This document shows, in pieces, positions 16,783 to 27,400 of a DNA stretch of 64,000 bases. The position numbers and the translations under genes are program-made. The notes beneath the pieces are model-generated. The model did no database searches and was not told where the DNA came from. It worked only from the letters and a program-made list of their open reading frames with translations. Position 1 is the stretch's first letter. The number at the start of each line of letters is the position of its first letter. Source of the DNA: Acidobacteriota bacterium (GTDB taxonomy: Bacteria; Acidobacteriota; Vicinamibacteria; Vicinamibacterales; CAVVIG01); NCBI GenBank assembly GCA_018268955.1, contig JAFDVO010000004.1:186001-250000 (forward strand), written 5' to 3'.

Positions 16783-17073
16783 CTACTCCACAGCCGGAAA
16801 CGGCTGTTCCCCTCTGAACACGGTGGCAATCTCTACCGTCCCAGGAGACACGCGATAGACGACTCTAAATCTGCCGACGATCACCTCGCGGAGCGAGGGC
16901 GACCGACGCTCGGGAACAACGCGCCCCGACAGCGGAAACTGTTGGAGGCGTTCGACGGCTGCAACGATGCGGCGAACGGTCAGGTCAGCGTAGTGCGGCG
17001 AGTCTTGCGCGATGAAGTCGCGATGGGCTTCGAGCTCGCGCAGAGACTGCGGCGACCAGACGATGCCCGTCAC
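16783..17073 (-). CDS. RelE/ParE-family toxin
   Basis: A 96-residue protein with the ParE layout: IVWSPQSLRELEAHRDFIA, then VERLQQFPLSGRVVPE and REVIVGRFRVVYRV near the C-terminus. ParE toxins poison gyrase and RelE toxins cleave mRNA; the sequence places it nearer ParE. Its ATG overlaps the antitoxin stop by four bases (17070-17073), the usual antitoxin-first order. Confidence 0.85.
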   Translation of the reverse strand: MTGIVWSPQSLRELEAHRDFIAQDSPHYADLTVRRIVAAVERLQQFPLSGRVVPERRSPSLREVIVGRFRVVYRVSPGTVEIATVFRGEQPFPAVE

Positions 17074-17252
17074 AGGCCGAGTCGACGCTTGGCCTCGTCG
17101 TGCGGTACGCCCTTCCCAGCATCAAGCTCGGCGAGCCCTTCTTCGATCTTCGCAAGGAACACGAGCCGCTCGATGGCGTCGTCAATCGTGGCGTTCGGCG
17201 GCATCTCACGCAATGTCTCGATGATCTGGTCACGAGTGAGCTGTTCCGGCAT
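17070..17252 (-). CDS. antitoxin of the ParE-type toxin
   Basis: A 60-residue protein, helical and acidic: EQLTRDQIIETLREMPPN, then ATIDDAIERLVFLAKIEEGL and a C-terminal HDEAKRRL typical of the toxin-wrapping tail of this antitoxin family. No separate DNA-binding domain is obvious at this length. It overlaps the toxin gene downstream. Confidence 0.8.
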   Translation of the reverse strand: MPEQLTRDQIIETLREMPPNATIDDAIERLVFLAKIEEGLAELDAGKGVPHDEAKRRLGL

Positions 17253-17393
17253 GAATCGATTCTACGCCACCTCGCCAACGGTCCGTTCTGGACACATCGG
17301 TAACAGTTCATTCCGAAGACCGTGAAACCGCATCACGCACGCGCCCCTCTCCGATCGCATAAGATGCGGCCTCCCGATGTGCGAGGAGCGCCG

Positions 17394-18947
17394 ATGATCT
17401 ACCGAAGTCCCTGGCCCGACATCGACATACCGGCCGTTTCCCTGGCCGACTTCGTGCTCGCCGGAGCCACTGCGCGAGGCAGCCGGCCGGCGCTCGTCGA
17501 TGCGGACTCCGGACGCACGATCACCTTCGAGGCGCTGCCGACCCTCGTTGACCGGGCCGCCGCAGGTCTGGCTGCCCTCGGTGTTCGCCAGGGCGACGTG
17601 GTCGGGGTCCTGAGCGCGAACAGTCCCGAGTTCGTCGTCGCCATCCTCGCCGTCGCACGGCTCGGCGCCATCTTCACGACCATCAATCCCCTGTGTACGA
17701 GCACGGACCTCGCATCGCAGCTCGCCGACTCCGGCGCGCAGGTCCTGATGACAACGGCGGCACTGCAGGAGACGTGGCGCGCGAGCGCCCAGGCGATGCG
17801 GCACGTCATCCTCTTCGACGACGCGCCGCTCGATGGCACGACTTCGTTCAGGACGCTGCTCGACAACGACGGTCACGTTCAGGCCGTGTCAATTGCGCCA
17901 TGGGATCTCGTCGCCCTTCCCTATTCGAGCGGGACGACCGGCCTGCCGAAGGGGGTGATGCTCACGCACCGCAACATCGTCGTGAACATCCTGCAGGTCG
18001 ATGCCGCGGGCCATGCGCGCCACGGCGATGACGTAACGGTCGCTTTCCTGCCGTTCTTCCACATCTACGGGCTGACCGTCGTCGCGCTCCTCGGCGTGTG
18101 GTCCGGTACGACCACGGTCGTAGTGCCACGATTCGATCTGGGCAGGTACCTCGAACACGTGAAGCGCTACCGAGCCACGCTGCTGCACGTCGTGCCGCCG
18201 GTTGTCGTCGCACTTGGGAAGTCGCCGTCGGTGGATGGCGTCGACTACGCGTTCGTGCGCAAGCTCTTCTCGGGCGCAGCGCCGCTGGCGGCGGACACGA
18301 TCGAGCGCTGCGTGACACGCATGCGCTGTGTCCTGCAGCAAGGCTACGGACTGACTGAGGCGAGTCCTGCCAGTCATGTGGTACCCGAATCCGGTGACTG
18401 CCCGCCCGGCTCAATCGGCGATCTGCTGCCGAACACCGAGGCGCGCATCGTCGATCCGGTCACACACCGCGATTGCGAGACCGGCATGGATGGCGAATTG
18501 TGGATGCGCGGACCGCAGGTGATGCGCGGGTACCTCAACCGTCCGCGCGACACCGCCGACGTGCTGGACGAGGAGGGCTGGCTGCACACCGGCGATATCG
18601 CGCACGTCGATGCGGCGGGTCACTTCTTCGTCGTCGACCGCCTGAAGGAGCTGATCAAATACAAGGGACTGCAGGTCGCGCCCGCCGAACTCGAGGCCGT
18701 GCTGCTCACGCATCCGGCGGTGGCGGACGCGGCCGTGGTGCCGCTGCCCGATGTCGACGCGGGTGAAATCCCCCGTGCGTTCGTCGTGCTTCGAGCCGCA
18801 GCCACCGCAGACGAACTGATGGCGTACGTGGCTGCCCGGGTCGCGCCCTACAAGAAGATCCGTCGCATCGACGTCATCGACGCAATCCCGAAGTCGGCAA
18901 GCGGCAAGATCCTGAGGCGCCTGCTGCGGGGCGCGGAGGCAGGGTGA
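17394..18947 (+). CDS. acyl-CoA / 4-coumarate-CoA ligase-like AMP-forming enzyme
   Basis: A 517-residue protein from the ATG at 17394 (GAGGAGCG upstream). The motifs of the ANL superfamily are all present: P-loop YSSGTTGLPKGVMLTHRN, QGYGLTEASP, GWLHTGDIA, KELIKYKGLQVAPAELE and the C-terminal lysine motif PKSASGKILRR. It activates a carboxylic acid to an acyl-adenylate and then a CoA thioester. The fold is closest to 4-coumarate-CoA ligase and medium- or long-chain enzymes, but the substrate cannot be told. It is the first gene to the right that looks chromosomal and has no obvious operon partner. Confidence 0.85.
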   Translation: MIYRSPWPDIDIPAVSLADFVLAGATARGSRPALVDADSGRTITFEALPTLVDRAAAGLAALGVRQGDVVGVLSANSPEFVVAILAVARLGAIFTTINPLCTSTDLASQLADSGAQVLMTTAALQETWRASAQAMRHVILFDDAPLDGTTSFRTLLDNDGHVQAVSIAPWDLVALPYSSGTTGLPKGVMLTHRNIVVNILQVDAAGHARHGDDVTVAFLPFFHIYGLTVVALLGVWSGTTTVVVPRFDLGRYLEHVKRYRATLLHVVPPVVVALGKSPSVDGVDYAFVRKLFSGAAPLAADTIERCVTRMRCVLQQGYGLTEASPASHVVPESGDCPPGSIGDLLPNTEARIVDPVTHRDCETGMDGELWMRGPQVMRGYLNRPRDTADVLDEEGWLHTGDIAHVDAAGHFFVVDRLKELIKYKGLQVAPAELEAVLLTHPAVADAAVVPLPDVDAGEIPRAFVVLRAAATADELMAYVAARVAPYKKIRRIDVIDAIPKSASGKILRRLLRGAEAG

Positions 18948-18960
18948 GTCGGCGCCGCGG

Positions 18961-19182
18961 CTACTTCTTCAGCGTTGCCGCCTCAGGCGACTGCGGCCCG
19001 GTGACGCGCGCCAATCCGCGCGAAATCGGACGTTCCAGACCGATCGCGAGCCCCCACAGGACACCGGCGACCGCCGTCGTCGCCCAGATCTCGTCCGGCG
19101 AACGCCGCCAGACGGCTTGACCAATCCACCCGGAGACCACACCGGACGCGGCTACTGAGACGGCGAGGGCGAGACGACGCAT
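18961..19182 (-). CDS. small membrane protein
   Basis: A 73-residue protein from the ATG at 19182 (MRRLALAVSVAAS). It has two hydrophobic segments, residues about 4-22 and 34-52 (ATTAVAGVLWGLAIGL), and a charged C-terminus. Longer in-frame extensions upstream run antisense to the decayed gene next door and are not believable. The function is unknown. It converges with the acyl-CoA ligase, 13 bp away. Confidence 0.5.
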   Translation of the reverse strand: MRRLALAVSVAASGVVSGWIGQAVWRRSPDEIWATTAVAGVLWGLAIGLERPISRGLARVTGPQSPEAATLKK

Positions 19183-19207
19183 GACAGCTCCTTCGCGTGA
19201 ACCCGGA

Positions 19208-20589
19208 TTAGCGGACCTGGTGGTAATCGGCACCGCCGCACGGGCGTTCACGCGATGAGCAGCGTGTAGGCGAAGTTCGCGGACGCTGCGGGCCACGCCG
19301 TGAATGGCGTGCGCCCAGCGCCGCCGCAATGGCGTACGGCAGTCCGCCGCCCATCGACGCCAGTGTGCCCGACACTGCAAACCGCTGCTGGTCGCGGATG
19401 CTGATGTACTGCGCCGTGAGTCCTGTGTTCTGTCCACAGTCCGCGGCAATCAGCGCGTCGGGCGCAAGCCGTTCGTTGAGGTCGCGCACGACGCGCTGCG
19501 GCTTCAACGGTACGCCAGGGCGCTCGGCCGCTTCCGCCAGTGCCCGCTTCCAGTCGCGCGTCCACGCCTGCGCCCGAACCCGCGCGCCGTTTTCCGCGCG
19601 AGCCGCGCGTTCAGCGCCTGCAGCGCCTCGCCCGCGTCGCCGACGAGCCCGACATCCACAGGAAAGCGCAGCCCAATGCGCGCGGGGTCGATGTCGATCT
19701 GCACACTACGGACCTGATCGGCCTTCGGGTAGTACTCGATGTACGGGAACGTGGACCCCACAATGAGCAGCGTGTCGCAGGCGGCGAAAGCTTCCTGTGA
19801 CGGGCGTGTCCCCAGGTACCCGACCCCGCCGGTCACGTATGGATGCGTGTCGGGCAGGATCGCCTTGCCGAGCAGCGCCTTTGCAATCGGCGCGTCGAGG
19901 AGTTCAGCGGTCTCGAGCAGCGCCTCCACGCCCCCCGCGGCGCCCTGCCCCGCGAGGATGGCCACCTTGCGACCGGCGTTCAGGATCGCTGCTGCTCGAG
20001 CGAGGTCGGCGTCGTCCGGGGCAATCCGTTCACGTCCGAACGCCGTCGTCGCGCCAGCCTTGTTGCGCGGCGATGCCGTGTCCGCCTCGAGAGCCTGCTC
20101 CTGCACGTCGACCGGCACGGCGAGGTGCGTCACGCCGCGACGCGCCAGCGCCGTGCGGCACGCGATGGCCACCGCCTGCTCCATTTGCGCCGCACCTGTG
20201 ACCGTGGTCGAGTGCTCCGCCACATCCTGGAAGAGCCGGACGTGGTCGATATCCTGCTGCGTGCCAGTCTGCAGCAGGTCGTGATACGGCAGACCGGTAA
20301 TCGCGATGACCGGTGCGCGATCGAACGTCGCGTCGTAGAGCCCGTTCAGCAGGTGCACGCCGCCAGGGCCAGTGGTCGCGAGGCAGCAGCCGAGCTTCCC
20401 GGTCCACTTCGCGTACGCACACGCCATGAACGCGGCCGCCTCTTCATGGCGGGCGACGATGAAGCGGATGCGGTCCTGACGGACACGCAGCGCCTCGACG
20501 ATGCCATTGATGCCGTCACCGGGAAGTCCGAAGACGATATCCACGCCCCACTCGAGCAGCGTCTCGACAAGCACATCCGCAGCGTTCAT
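19208..20589 (-). pseudogene. thiamine-diphosphate enzyme (acetolactate synthase/pyruvate oxidase type), decayed
   Basis: The start is the ATG at 20589 (MNAADVLVETLLEWGVD) after GGGGGAG. The N-terminal PYR domain (GLPGDGINGI, HEEAAAFMACAYAK, TTGPGGVHLLNGLYDA) and the central domain (VAILAGQGA, SVQIDIDPARIGLRFPVDV) are normal. Near 19578 a single-base shift breaks the frame; the correct frame resumes as RDWKRALAEA... and reads into the PP domain (ADCGQNTGLTAQY, ASMGGGLPYAIAAALGA). There the similarity ends at about 19310, so the GDG thiamine-binding motif and the last 150 or so residues are missing. Both a frameshift and a 3' deletion point to a dead gene. In life it would have been a pyruvate-decarboxylating flavoprotein-like enzyme. 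Confidence 0.8.
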
Positions 20590-20721
20590 CAGGCTCCCCC
20601 GCGCGCCCGCAGCCGGCGCGCTCCCTCTGTTCGTGATCACCCGCGTGCGCCTTCAGCGCGCACACGCGGCTGGGCCGCGAGCCGAGTGCTGATGCAAGCC
20701 GGTCGCCCGGGGGAGGGAGCC

Positions 20722-21522
20722 TCAGCGTGCTCGACTGCTGCGCTTCAGCGCGGTGAGTTCGTCGATGGCCGCCTGGATGGAGAGCTCCAGGCCCTTGCGG
20801 CCGTATGCGGCCGACGCGTGCGTCGGATCGCCGCTGACGCCAGAGCCGTCGCCCGGAGTGCCAGGCTTCAGGCGGTCCACGCGTACACCGGAGGGATCCA
20901 CGGCGAGTTGAAGGGACGTATCGGGCAGGTCGGCGTGGTTGCCGACGACCTTCTCGCCTTGCTGCTTCAGCCAGCGGTCGAAGCCGTTGTCCCGGTAATA
21001 GCGCGCGAGATGGTGGACCCGCACCGGCGTGCCTGCCCATTCGCGGTTGAGTCGATCCGCGACGGCCTTCAGCGGCGCCTGGTTCGGTCCGCTGTCACCG
21101 ATCAAGGCGATATCGACGAAGCCGGCCTGCTTCAGGCTCCGCGCCGCATACTCCACCACCTTCTCGAAGTACTCGGGCGGCAGCGTGATGGTGCCCGGAA
21201 ACTGCATGTGACCCGATGGTGGATTGAGCGATCCTTCCGGCACGTACGCCAGCACCGGCGCCACGAGCGCGTTGCCGACCCGCTTCGCGATCTCGCCTGA
21301 GGTGTACTTCACCCGGACGTTGTGCTTCCCAAGCACCATGTGGGGCCCGTTCTGCTCCGTTCCACCGCACGGGATGATCACCGTCGTCTTCCCGGCCATG
21401 ATCGCATCGCGGACTTCGGTCCACGTGAGCTCTTCGAGGTAGACGGAGCGCTGCGCCCAGCCAGGCGCCGCCTGCGCCATCAGCGCCCCTGTGAGCACAA
21501 CCAGCCGAACGACCCAGCGCAT
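20722..21522 (-). CDS. secreted creatininase-family protein with altered metal motif
   Basis: About 266 residues from the ATG at 21522, preceded by GGGAGGGAGAG. A signal peptide is clear (MRWVVRLVVLTGALMAQA, cleavage after PGWA-QR). The creatininase fold is recognisable from VIIPCGGTEQNGPHM and the later THASAAYGRKG. The classical ligand block E-Q-H-G-P-H...D reads E-Q-N-G-P-H...H here, and the usual NGHGGN reads GDSGPN, so the metal site differs from amidohydrolase-active members. It is exported, unlike true creatininase. Possible roles are a periplasmic amidase or a non-catalytic relative. It stands alone. Confidence 0.7.
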   Translation of the reverse strand: MRWVVRLVVLTGALMAQAAPGWAQRSVYLEELTWTEVRDAIMAGKTTVIIPCGGTEQNGPHMVLGKHNVRVKYTSGEIAKRVGNALVAPVLAYVPEGSLNPPSGHMQFPGTITLPPEYFEKVVEYAARSLKQAGFVDIALIGDSGPNQAPLKAVADRLNREWAGTPVRVHHLARYYRDNGFDRWLKQQGEKVVGNHADLPDTSLQLAVDPSGVRVDRLKPGTPGDGSGVSGDPTHASAAYGRKGLELSIQAAIDELTALKRSSRAR

Positions 21523-21593
21523 GTCTCTCCCTCCCTCGCGACCGCGCCGCGCCAGAGGCGGTCTGCGCGCGAGCGGCATCTCTCACGTCAGCA

Positions 21594-21649
21594 ATTAGCG
21601 TTCAGCGTTCAGCGTTTAGCGTTTAGCGTTTAGCAATTAGCAATTACCG
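21594..21649. repeat. heptamer array (TTTAGCG type), 8 units
   Basis: Eight consecutive 7-bp units, variants of TTTAGCG, TTCAGCG and ATTAGCA, fill 21594-21649 between the creatininase gene start and the 3' end of the membrane-protein gene. The last unit (ATTACCG) contains the stop codon of the minus-strand gene ending at 21644. Confidence 0.85.
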
Positions 21650-23569
21650 ATGCGCGACCCGCAGCAGCTCGCGCCCGTTCTCGACCCTGACGCGCTCCAA
21701 CCCGAGCGCATCGATGAACGCTGCAAGCGGCGGCGCCGCCGCAGTGCGGTCCAGCACGACGTACTCGACGCTGGCCTCGGCGAGCGCCACCACCCGCTGC
21801 ACCTGCGTGAGCGCCTGGTCCGCCTCGACCGGCGAGGCTTCGCCACCGGACATCGCGAGAATGCTCCGGACCACCGGGAGCGCCTGGTACCGACGCTTCG
21901 TGGATGACGGGATCCGAGCAAGGAAGCCGCCGACGAGCGGCCTCGCGTGCGTCATCTGATGCAGCAGCGCACGCTCGTCGAACGCGCCGATCTCCTCGAA
22001 TCCATCTCGGATGCCCATGGGGACCTCGAGCACGGCGCCCGGTCCGTGAGGGATCGCCGCGTAGATGGCCGGTATCTCGAGTGCGACCGTCGGCACTGGT
22101 GCGGGCAGCGCGTCGATCACAACGATGGCGGAAAGCGCGACCGCAACGCGGACCCGTCTCGTTCCGTCGAGCGATGCCACCAACCGCGCCACGAGCACCC
22201 CGGCGACGAGGAATACGATCACCAGGGCCCGTCCAGGGATCCGCGCATTCGACAACACGGGAACCAGGCCGAAGAGGTTCGACGGCAGAATCAAGCCGGT
22301 GCTGGTGCCGGCGATCTTCAGCCACGGCCCAAGCGCCCAGGCGAAGAAGAACCATCCACCGCTCACGAGCGGACGGAGGGTGCTGTCGCCACGCGCCCTG
22401 CGCGTGCCCCACGCGAGCACGAGCATGGGGACAAGACCGAGCCAGCCGACACCCTCGACGTGATCGAAGCCGAAGCGCTCGTACACACGTCGCGTCGTCT
22501 CACCCGTCAACGGATGGAAGGGATTGCCCAGCAGCAGCGTCAGCAGATCGATCCCTTCCGGTCCACTCCTCCACTGATGCGCGGGTGACGAGTAGTCCCC
22601 CGCGGCAACGAGGGACGTCATGTGCTCAACGATCGGCCACAGGCCCACCAGGCCGATAACGATGATGGGGAGCAAGACGCGAAGATCACTGAGCAGGATG
22701 CGCATGCCCTCGGTGTCGACGTGAGCAGAGGGGCGCCACGACCTCCAGACCGTGATGCCAGCGAGCAGCCATCCGAGTGTCAGCAGGTTCCCCGGCTCGG
22801 TCGCGCGGATACGCACACCACCGATGAGCCCGTCGTACCCGCCGGTCACGATGATGACGATCGACAGCAAGGCAACCAACGCGAGGCTCGTGATGAGCAC
22901 TCGCCGCTCCGTTGTGCCGAGCGCGCGCCGTTGCACATGCAGCGTGACGAGCCCGCTGCGCCAGAGAACGATCCCGCCCACCAGGACGAGCACGTACACG
23001 CTGTAGTAGTAGTCCGTGTAGCCGAGAAGCACGGCCGCGACGCCTGCAGCTGCCGCCCAGCGCAGCGAGCGCCTTTCGAGAGCACGCAGCACGCATAGGA
23101 TGACCAGCGGGATCGGCCAGGTCCCGATCAAGTTGAAGTGGCCGAGCAGGTGCGCGGGGATCGGCGGTGCCGTCGCCACGATCAATCCGCCGAGTATCCC
23201 GCCGGCGACGGAGCGGGTCCGGTCCCACGCAAGCCAGTAGGCACAGATGCCGTTCAGGGCCAGCGACGCGATGATGAGGAGGTTCTGCGCCGTGAGCAGG
23301 TCGACGCGGGCCAGCACGGTCGCGCCGACCGCCGCGAGCAGTGCCGTGTGCGTGTGCAACGCGAGGTCCGCGCCAACGGGCGCGAACAGGAGCGGGCTGA
23401 AGAAGAAGCCGGTGCCCGCCTGACGCATCCACCAGGTGTTCCAGAGGAACGCGACATTGTCGCCCACGACCTCGCCGGGAAGCCGATCGGCCAGGTGGAG
23501 CGGCAGCGGCCAGCACCACAGCAGGGCGACGGCAACGAACAGCACGGAAGCGAAGACGTGGCGGGTCAC
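21644..23569 (-). CDS. polytopic membrane protein, GT-C glycosyltransferase-like
   Basis: A 641-residue protein with about a dozen hydrophobic segments, starting MTRHVFASVLFVAVALLWCW. An early acidic loop between TM1 and TM2 (EVVGDNVAFLWNTWWMRQ) resembles the catalytic loop of GT-C glycosyltransferases that use lipid-linked sugars. The C-terminal 150 residues are soluble and probably lie outside the membrane (YAAIPHGPGAVLEVPMG). No named family is recognised beyond that. The stop codon lies in a heptamer array. A role in cell-envelope glycosylation is inferred. Confidence 0.55.
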   Translation of the reverse strand: MTRHVFASVLFVAVALLWCWPLPLHLADRLPGEVVGDNVAFLWNTWWMRQAGTGFFFSPLLFAPVGADLALHTHTALLAAVGATVLARVDLLTAQNLLIIASLALNGICAYWLAWDRTRSVAGGILGGLIVATAPPIPAHLLGHFNLIGTWPIPLVILCVLRALERRSLRWAAAAGVAAVLLGYTDYYYSVYVLVLVGGIVLWRSGLVTLHVQRRALGTTERRVLITSLALVALLSIVIIVTGGYDGLIGGVRIRATEPGNLLTLGWLLAGITVWRSWRPSAHVDTEGMRILLSDLRVLLPIIVIGLVGLWPIVEHMTSLVAAGDYSSPAHQWRSGPEGIDLLTLLLGNPFHPLTGETTRRVYERFGFDHVEGVGWLGLVPMLVLAWGTRRARGDSTLRPLVSGGWFFFAWALGPWLKIAGTSTGLILPSNLFGLVPVLSNARIPGRALVIVFLVAGVLVARLVASLDGTRRVRVAVALSAIVVIDALPAPVPTVALEIPAIYAAIPHGPGAVLEVPMGIRDGFEEIGAFDERALLHQMTHARPLVGGFLARIPSSTKRRYQALPVVRSILAMSGGEASPVEADQALTQVQRVVALAEASVEYVVLDRTAAAPPLAAFIDALGLERVRVENGRELLRVAHR

Positions 23570-23647
23570 GGGGTCACGATCGCCAAGGCCCGAAGGCGCA
23601 CAGGCACAGCGTCGACGTCACAAGAGCGGCGCGGTCGTGCCCAGGCG

Positions 23648-24193
23648 TCAGAACGCAAAGGCGACCCCCACTCCGCGCCGCCGCGCGTCAACCAGAGGAC
23701 CGATCCGCATCCGCGAGGCCGCTCGCCTCGCCGGGCTCGCGTAGATGACCGCATCCTCCTGTACGAGGGCATCGAGGCCAGTGCCGATCCCCGCCCCGAT
23801 GCCGCCGTAGATCAGCGCAAACGGGATCGAGACGGTTGCGGTGCAGCCGTCGCACATCAGGGCGCCGAGGGCGCCGAACCCAGCGCCGACGGCCAGTCCG
23901 ATCCTGGCGCCATTCGAGAGCGAGTCCTGCCGCCGCTTGCGGATCTCGCGCACGTGCGCAGGGGTCACCTCCAGATCCTTCGAGCCCACCCTGAGCGTCA
24001 GCTGCTCTGGCCGCGCGCCGACGAATGTGCCTTTCACCGATGTGGTGTCGTCCTGCAGCACGCGGATCGTTTCACCAGGACGCACCAGCAGTCGCAGTTC
24101 ATCGAACGACTGCGCGATGCCCTGCGCGCCTGCACGATCGGCAACCAGCAGCAGCCCGACCGCGACGTACAGACGCACGACCTTACGGCCCAT
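23648..24193 (-). CDS. secreted/membrane protein with glycine-rich zipper
   Basis: About 181 residues from the ATG at 24193 (MGRKVVRLYVAVGLLLVADR), with a signal peptide cleaved near RAGA-Q. A small beta-rich domain (RPGETIRVLQDDTTSVKG, QLTLRVGSKDLEV) and a charged stretch (HVREIRKRRQDS) are followed by a glycine-rich hydrophobic segment (GARIGLAVGAGFGALGAL, IYGGIGAGIGTGLD). Proteins of this form occur in outer-membrane or periplasmic settings of Acidobacteria-like genomes. The function is unknown. Confidence 0.55.
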   Translation of the reverse strand: MGRKVVRLYVAVGLLLVADRAGAQGIAQSFDELRLLVRPGETIRVLQDDTTSVKGTFVGARPEQLTLRVGSKDLEVTPAHVREIRKRRQDSLSNGARIGLAVGAGFGALGALMCDGCTATVSIPFALIYGGIGAGIGTGLDALVQEDAVIYASPARRAASRMRIGPLVDARRRGVGVAFAF

Positions 24194-24434
24194 GGAGGCC
24201 TCCCCGCCACGAGTGGACATGTGGCTGACGCCGAGATGATACCGCCAATGCCGAGGTGGCGAGCTTTGAGCCCGGCACGAACGCCGCAGCGTACACGCCG
24301 CAACGCCACCCCGGCTATTCGAGCGCTCAGCGACGGAAAAGGGACGACGGCTGAGCTCTGAACGATCACTTCGCTGGTACGATGCCCGCGACGCCGCGCA
24401 GGCCACCTGGCCTGCTCGAGAACGGCAGGGAGGT

Positions 24435-27400
24435 GTGGTGGGACCCGAGGACACGACGGACGGCGTACTCCGCGGCGGCGGCGAGATGGGCGCGCTCATG
24501 CGCAGCATCGACTGGTCGCGCACCGCGGTCGGCGCGGTGTCGACGTGGCCGCAGAGCCTCCGCACGGCGCTGAGCATCCTGCTCGAGACCGGGTTCCCGA
24601 TGTACATCGCGTGGGGCTCCGACTTCACGCAGTTCTACAACGACGGCTACCGCCCCATCCTGGGATCCACAAAGCACCCGGCAGCCATGGGTGCGAGCAC
24701 GCGACAGACGTTTGCGGAGATCTGGGACATCATCGGTCCGATGTTCGCGGGCGTCATGCACGGCACGCCCACTACCGTGGTCGACTTCCTCCTGCCGCTC
24801 GACCGCCACGGCTTCGTGGAAGAGTGCTACTTCATCTTCTCCTACAGTCCGATCCGGCAGGAGGACGGCACCGTCGGCGGCGTGCTCGTCACCGTGACGG
24901 AGACGACGCCGCGTGTCCTTGGTGAACGCCGGCTGAAGACCACGCAGGAACTGGCGGGGCGAACGCGACAGGCGACGACGATCGAGGACGCGTGCGCCAT
25001 CAGCGGCGACGTGCTCGGGCAGAACGCGGCCGACCTGCCCTTCGGGCTCATCTACCTCGTTGATCGCGATGCGTCGTCAGCCCGGCTGACGTGCGCGGTT
25101 GGCGCGACTGCCGACAGTGTGAGGGCGCCGCGGGTCGCGTCGCTCTCCGAACCGACCACGTCTGACGCGTGGCCGATCGCGGATGCCGTTCACACTGGAC
25201 GGGCCGTGCTCGTCGATCCGATTCCCCTGGCGCTGGACGCCGAGTCCGATGCGCCGGCTGCAACGCGCGCGCTGGTGCTGCCGATCGCGCCGCATGGCGA
25301 GGGCGCGCCGATCGGCGTGCTCGTGGCGGGCCTCAGCACGAAGCTGCTCCTCGACAGCGCCTACCAGGATTTCCTCGCGATGGTGGCGGCGCAGATCGGC
25401 ACCGCGGTCGTCAGTGCGCGCGCCCTCGAAGAGGCAGAGGCACGCGCGCAGGCGCTCGCCGATCTCGACCGCGCGAAGACCGCGTTCTTCAGCAACGTCA
25501 GCCACGAGTTCCGGACACCGCTGACACTGCTGCTCGGCCCGGCCGAGGAGGCGGTGAGCACGCCCGGCGGGGTGCTGCAGGGCGAGGACCTGGAGACGGT
25601 CTACCGCAACGCGCAGCGGCTGCTCAAGCTGGTCAACACCCTGCTGGATTTCTCGCGCATCGAGGCCGGTCGCGTGAGGGCCGTGTTCGAACCGACCGAC
25701 CTGTCTGCGCTCACGGCCGACCTCGCCAGCGCCTTTCGCTCGGCGACCGAACGGGCGGGGCTGGATCTGGTCGTCGAGTGTCCGCCCCTGCCCGAGCCGG
25801 TCTACGTCGACCACGACATGTGGGAGAAGGTCGTGCTCAACCTCCTCTCCAACGCCTTCAAGTTCACGTTCACCGGCACCATCAGGGTGTCGGTGGCGTG
25901 GCGCGGCTCCACGGTCGCGCTCAGCGTGCAGGATACCGGCGTGGGGATCGCGCCCGACGCGCTGCCGCACATCTTCGATCGGTTCCACCGGATCGAACGC
26001 GGGCGGGCACGCACGCACGAAGGCTCCGGGATCGGGCTTGCGCTCGTCCGTGAGCTGGTCGCGATGCATGGCGGACACGTCGACGTCTCCAGCGTCGTCA
26101 ACGAAGGCACGACCTTCACCGTGACCGTACCCACCGGGTTCGCTCACCTGCCTGCGGATCGCATCGGGCCGGGGAGGCCGTCGGGCGACCTGCCGCCGAG
26201 GGTGACGCCGTACGTGCAGGAGGCGCTGCGATGGCTGCCGACCCACGGGCCGCTCCCGGTGCCAACCGTGCAGGTGCCGTCCCTTGTCGAGCTGCCGTCC
26301 GCGCGCGTGCTCGTCGCTGACGACAACGCCGACATGCGCGACTACATCACGCGCCTGCTCGCGGACCGCTGGACCGTGGATGCCGTGACAGATGGCGCCT
26401 CGGCCTTGATCGCCGCGCGGACCAACAGGCCGGACGTGATCGTCGCAGACGTGATGATGCCGGGACTGGACGGCTTCCAGCTGATTCACGCGCTGCGCGC
26501 GGACGATCAGACGCGCTCCATCCCGGTCATCCTCGTGTCGGCGCGTGCCGGAGAAGAAGCGCGGGTCGAGGGGCTCGACGCCGGTGCCGACGATTACCTC
26601 GTCAAGCCGTTCTCTGCGCGGGAACTGCTGGCGCGCGTGCAGGGGCAGGTGGTCCGCGCGAAGGTACGCTCGGTCGAAGAAGCGCACGGACGCCGGCTCG
26701 CCAGCATCTTCGAGCACGCGCCGGTGGGCGTCGCGATCCTCCGCGGGCCCGAGCACGTCTTCGACTACGTCAACCAGTCGTATCTCTCGATGATCGGCGG
26801 ACGCTTCGTCATCGGCAAGCCGATTCGTGATGCATTGCCGGAGCTGGATGGCCAGGGCTTCTACGAACTGCTCGACGGCGTGTTCAGCAGCGGGCAACCG
26901 CATGTGGGCCACTCCGTACGGATTCTCCTGGACCGGGGCGGCGCCGAGCCAGACGAAGCGTTCTTCGACTTCGTCTACCAGCCGCTCACCCGCGACGGTC
27001 GCGTCGAGGGCATCGCCGCGCTGTGCTATGAAGTGACGGCGCTCGCCAGGGCGCGACGCGACGCCGAAGCCGCGAATCGCGCGAAGGACGAGTTCCTGGC
27101 GATGCTCGGCCACGAGCTCCGGAATCCGCTCGCGCCGATTCTCACGGCGCTGCAATTGATGGAACTGCGCGGCGTGGCCGGGGCGGACCGGGAGCGCCGG
27201 ATCATCGAGCGCCAGGTCCGACACGTGGTGGGCCTGGTCGACGACCTGCTCGACGTGTCGCGCATCACCCGCGGGAAGGTGCAGCTCAGGACGCGGCCGC
27301 TCAGCATCGCGGACGTGGTCGCCAAGGCGATCGAGATGGCGAGCCCCGCGATCGAGGAGCGGCGGCACGCCCTCCACGTCGACGTCGATCCGCGGCTCGA

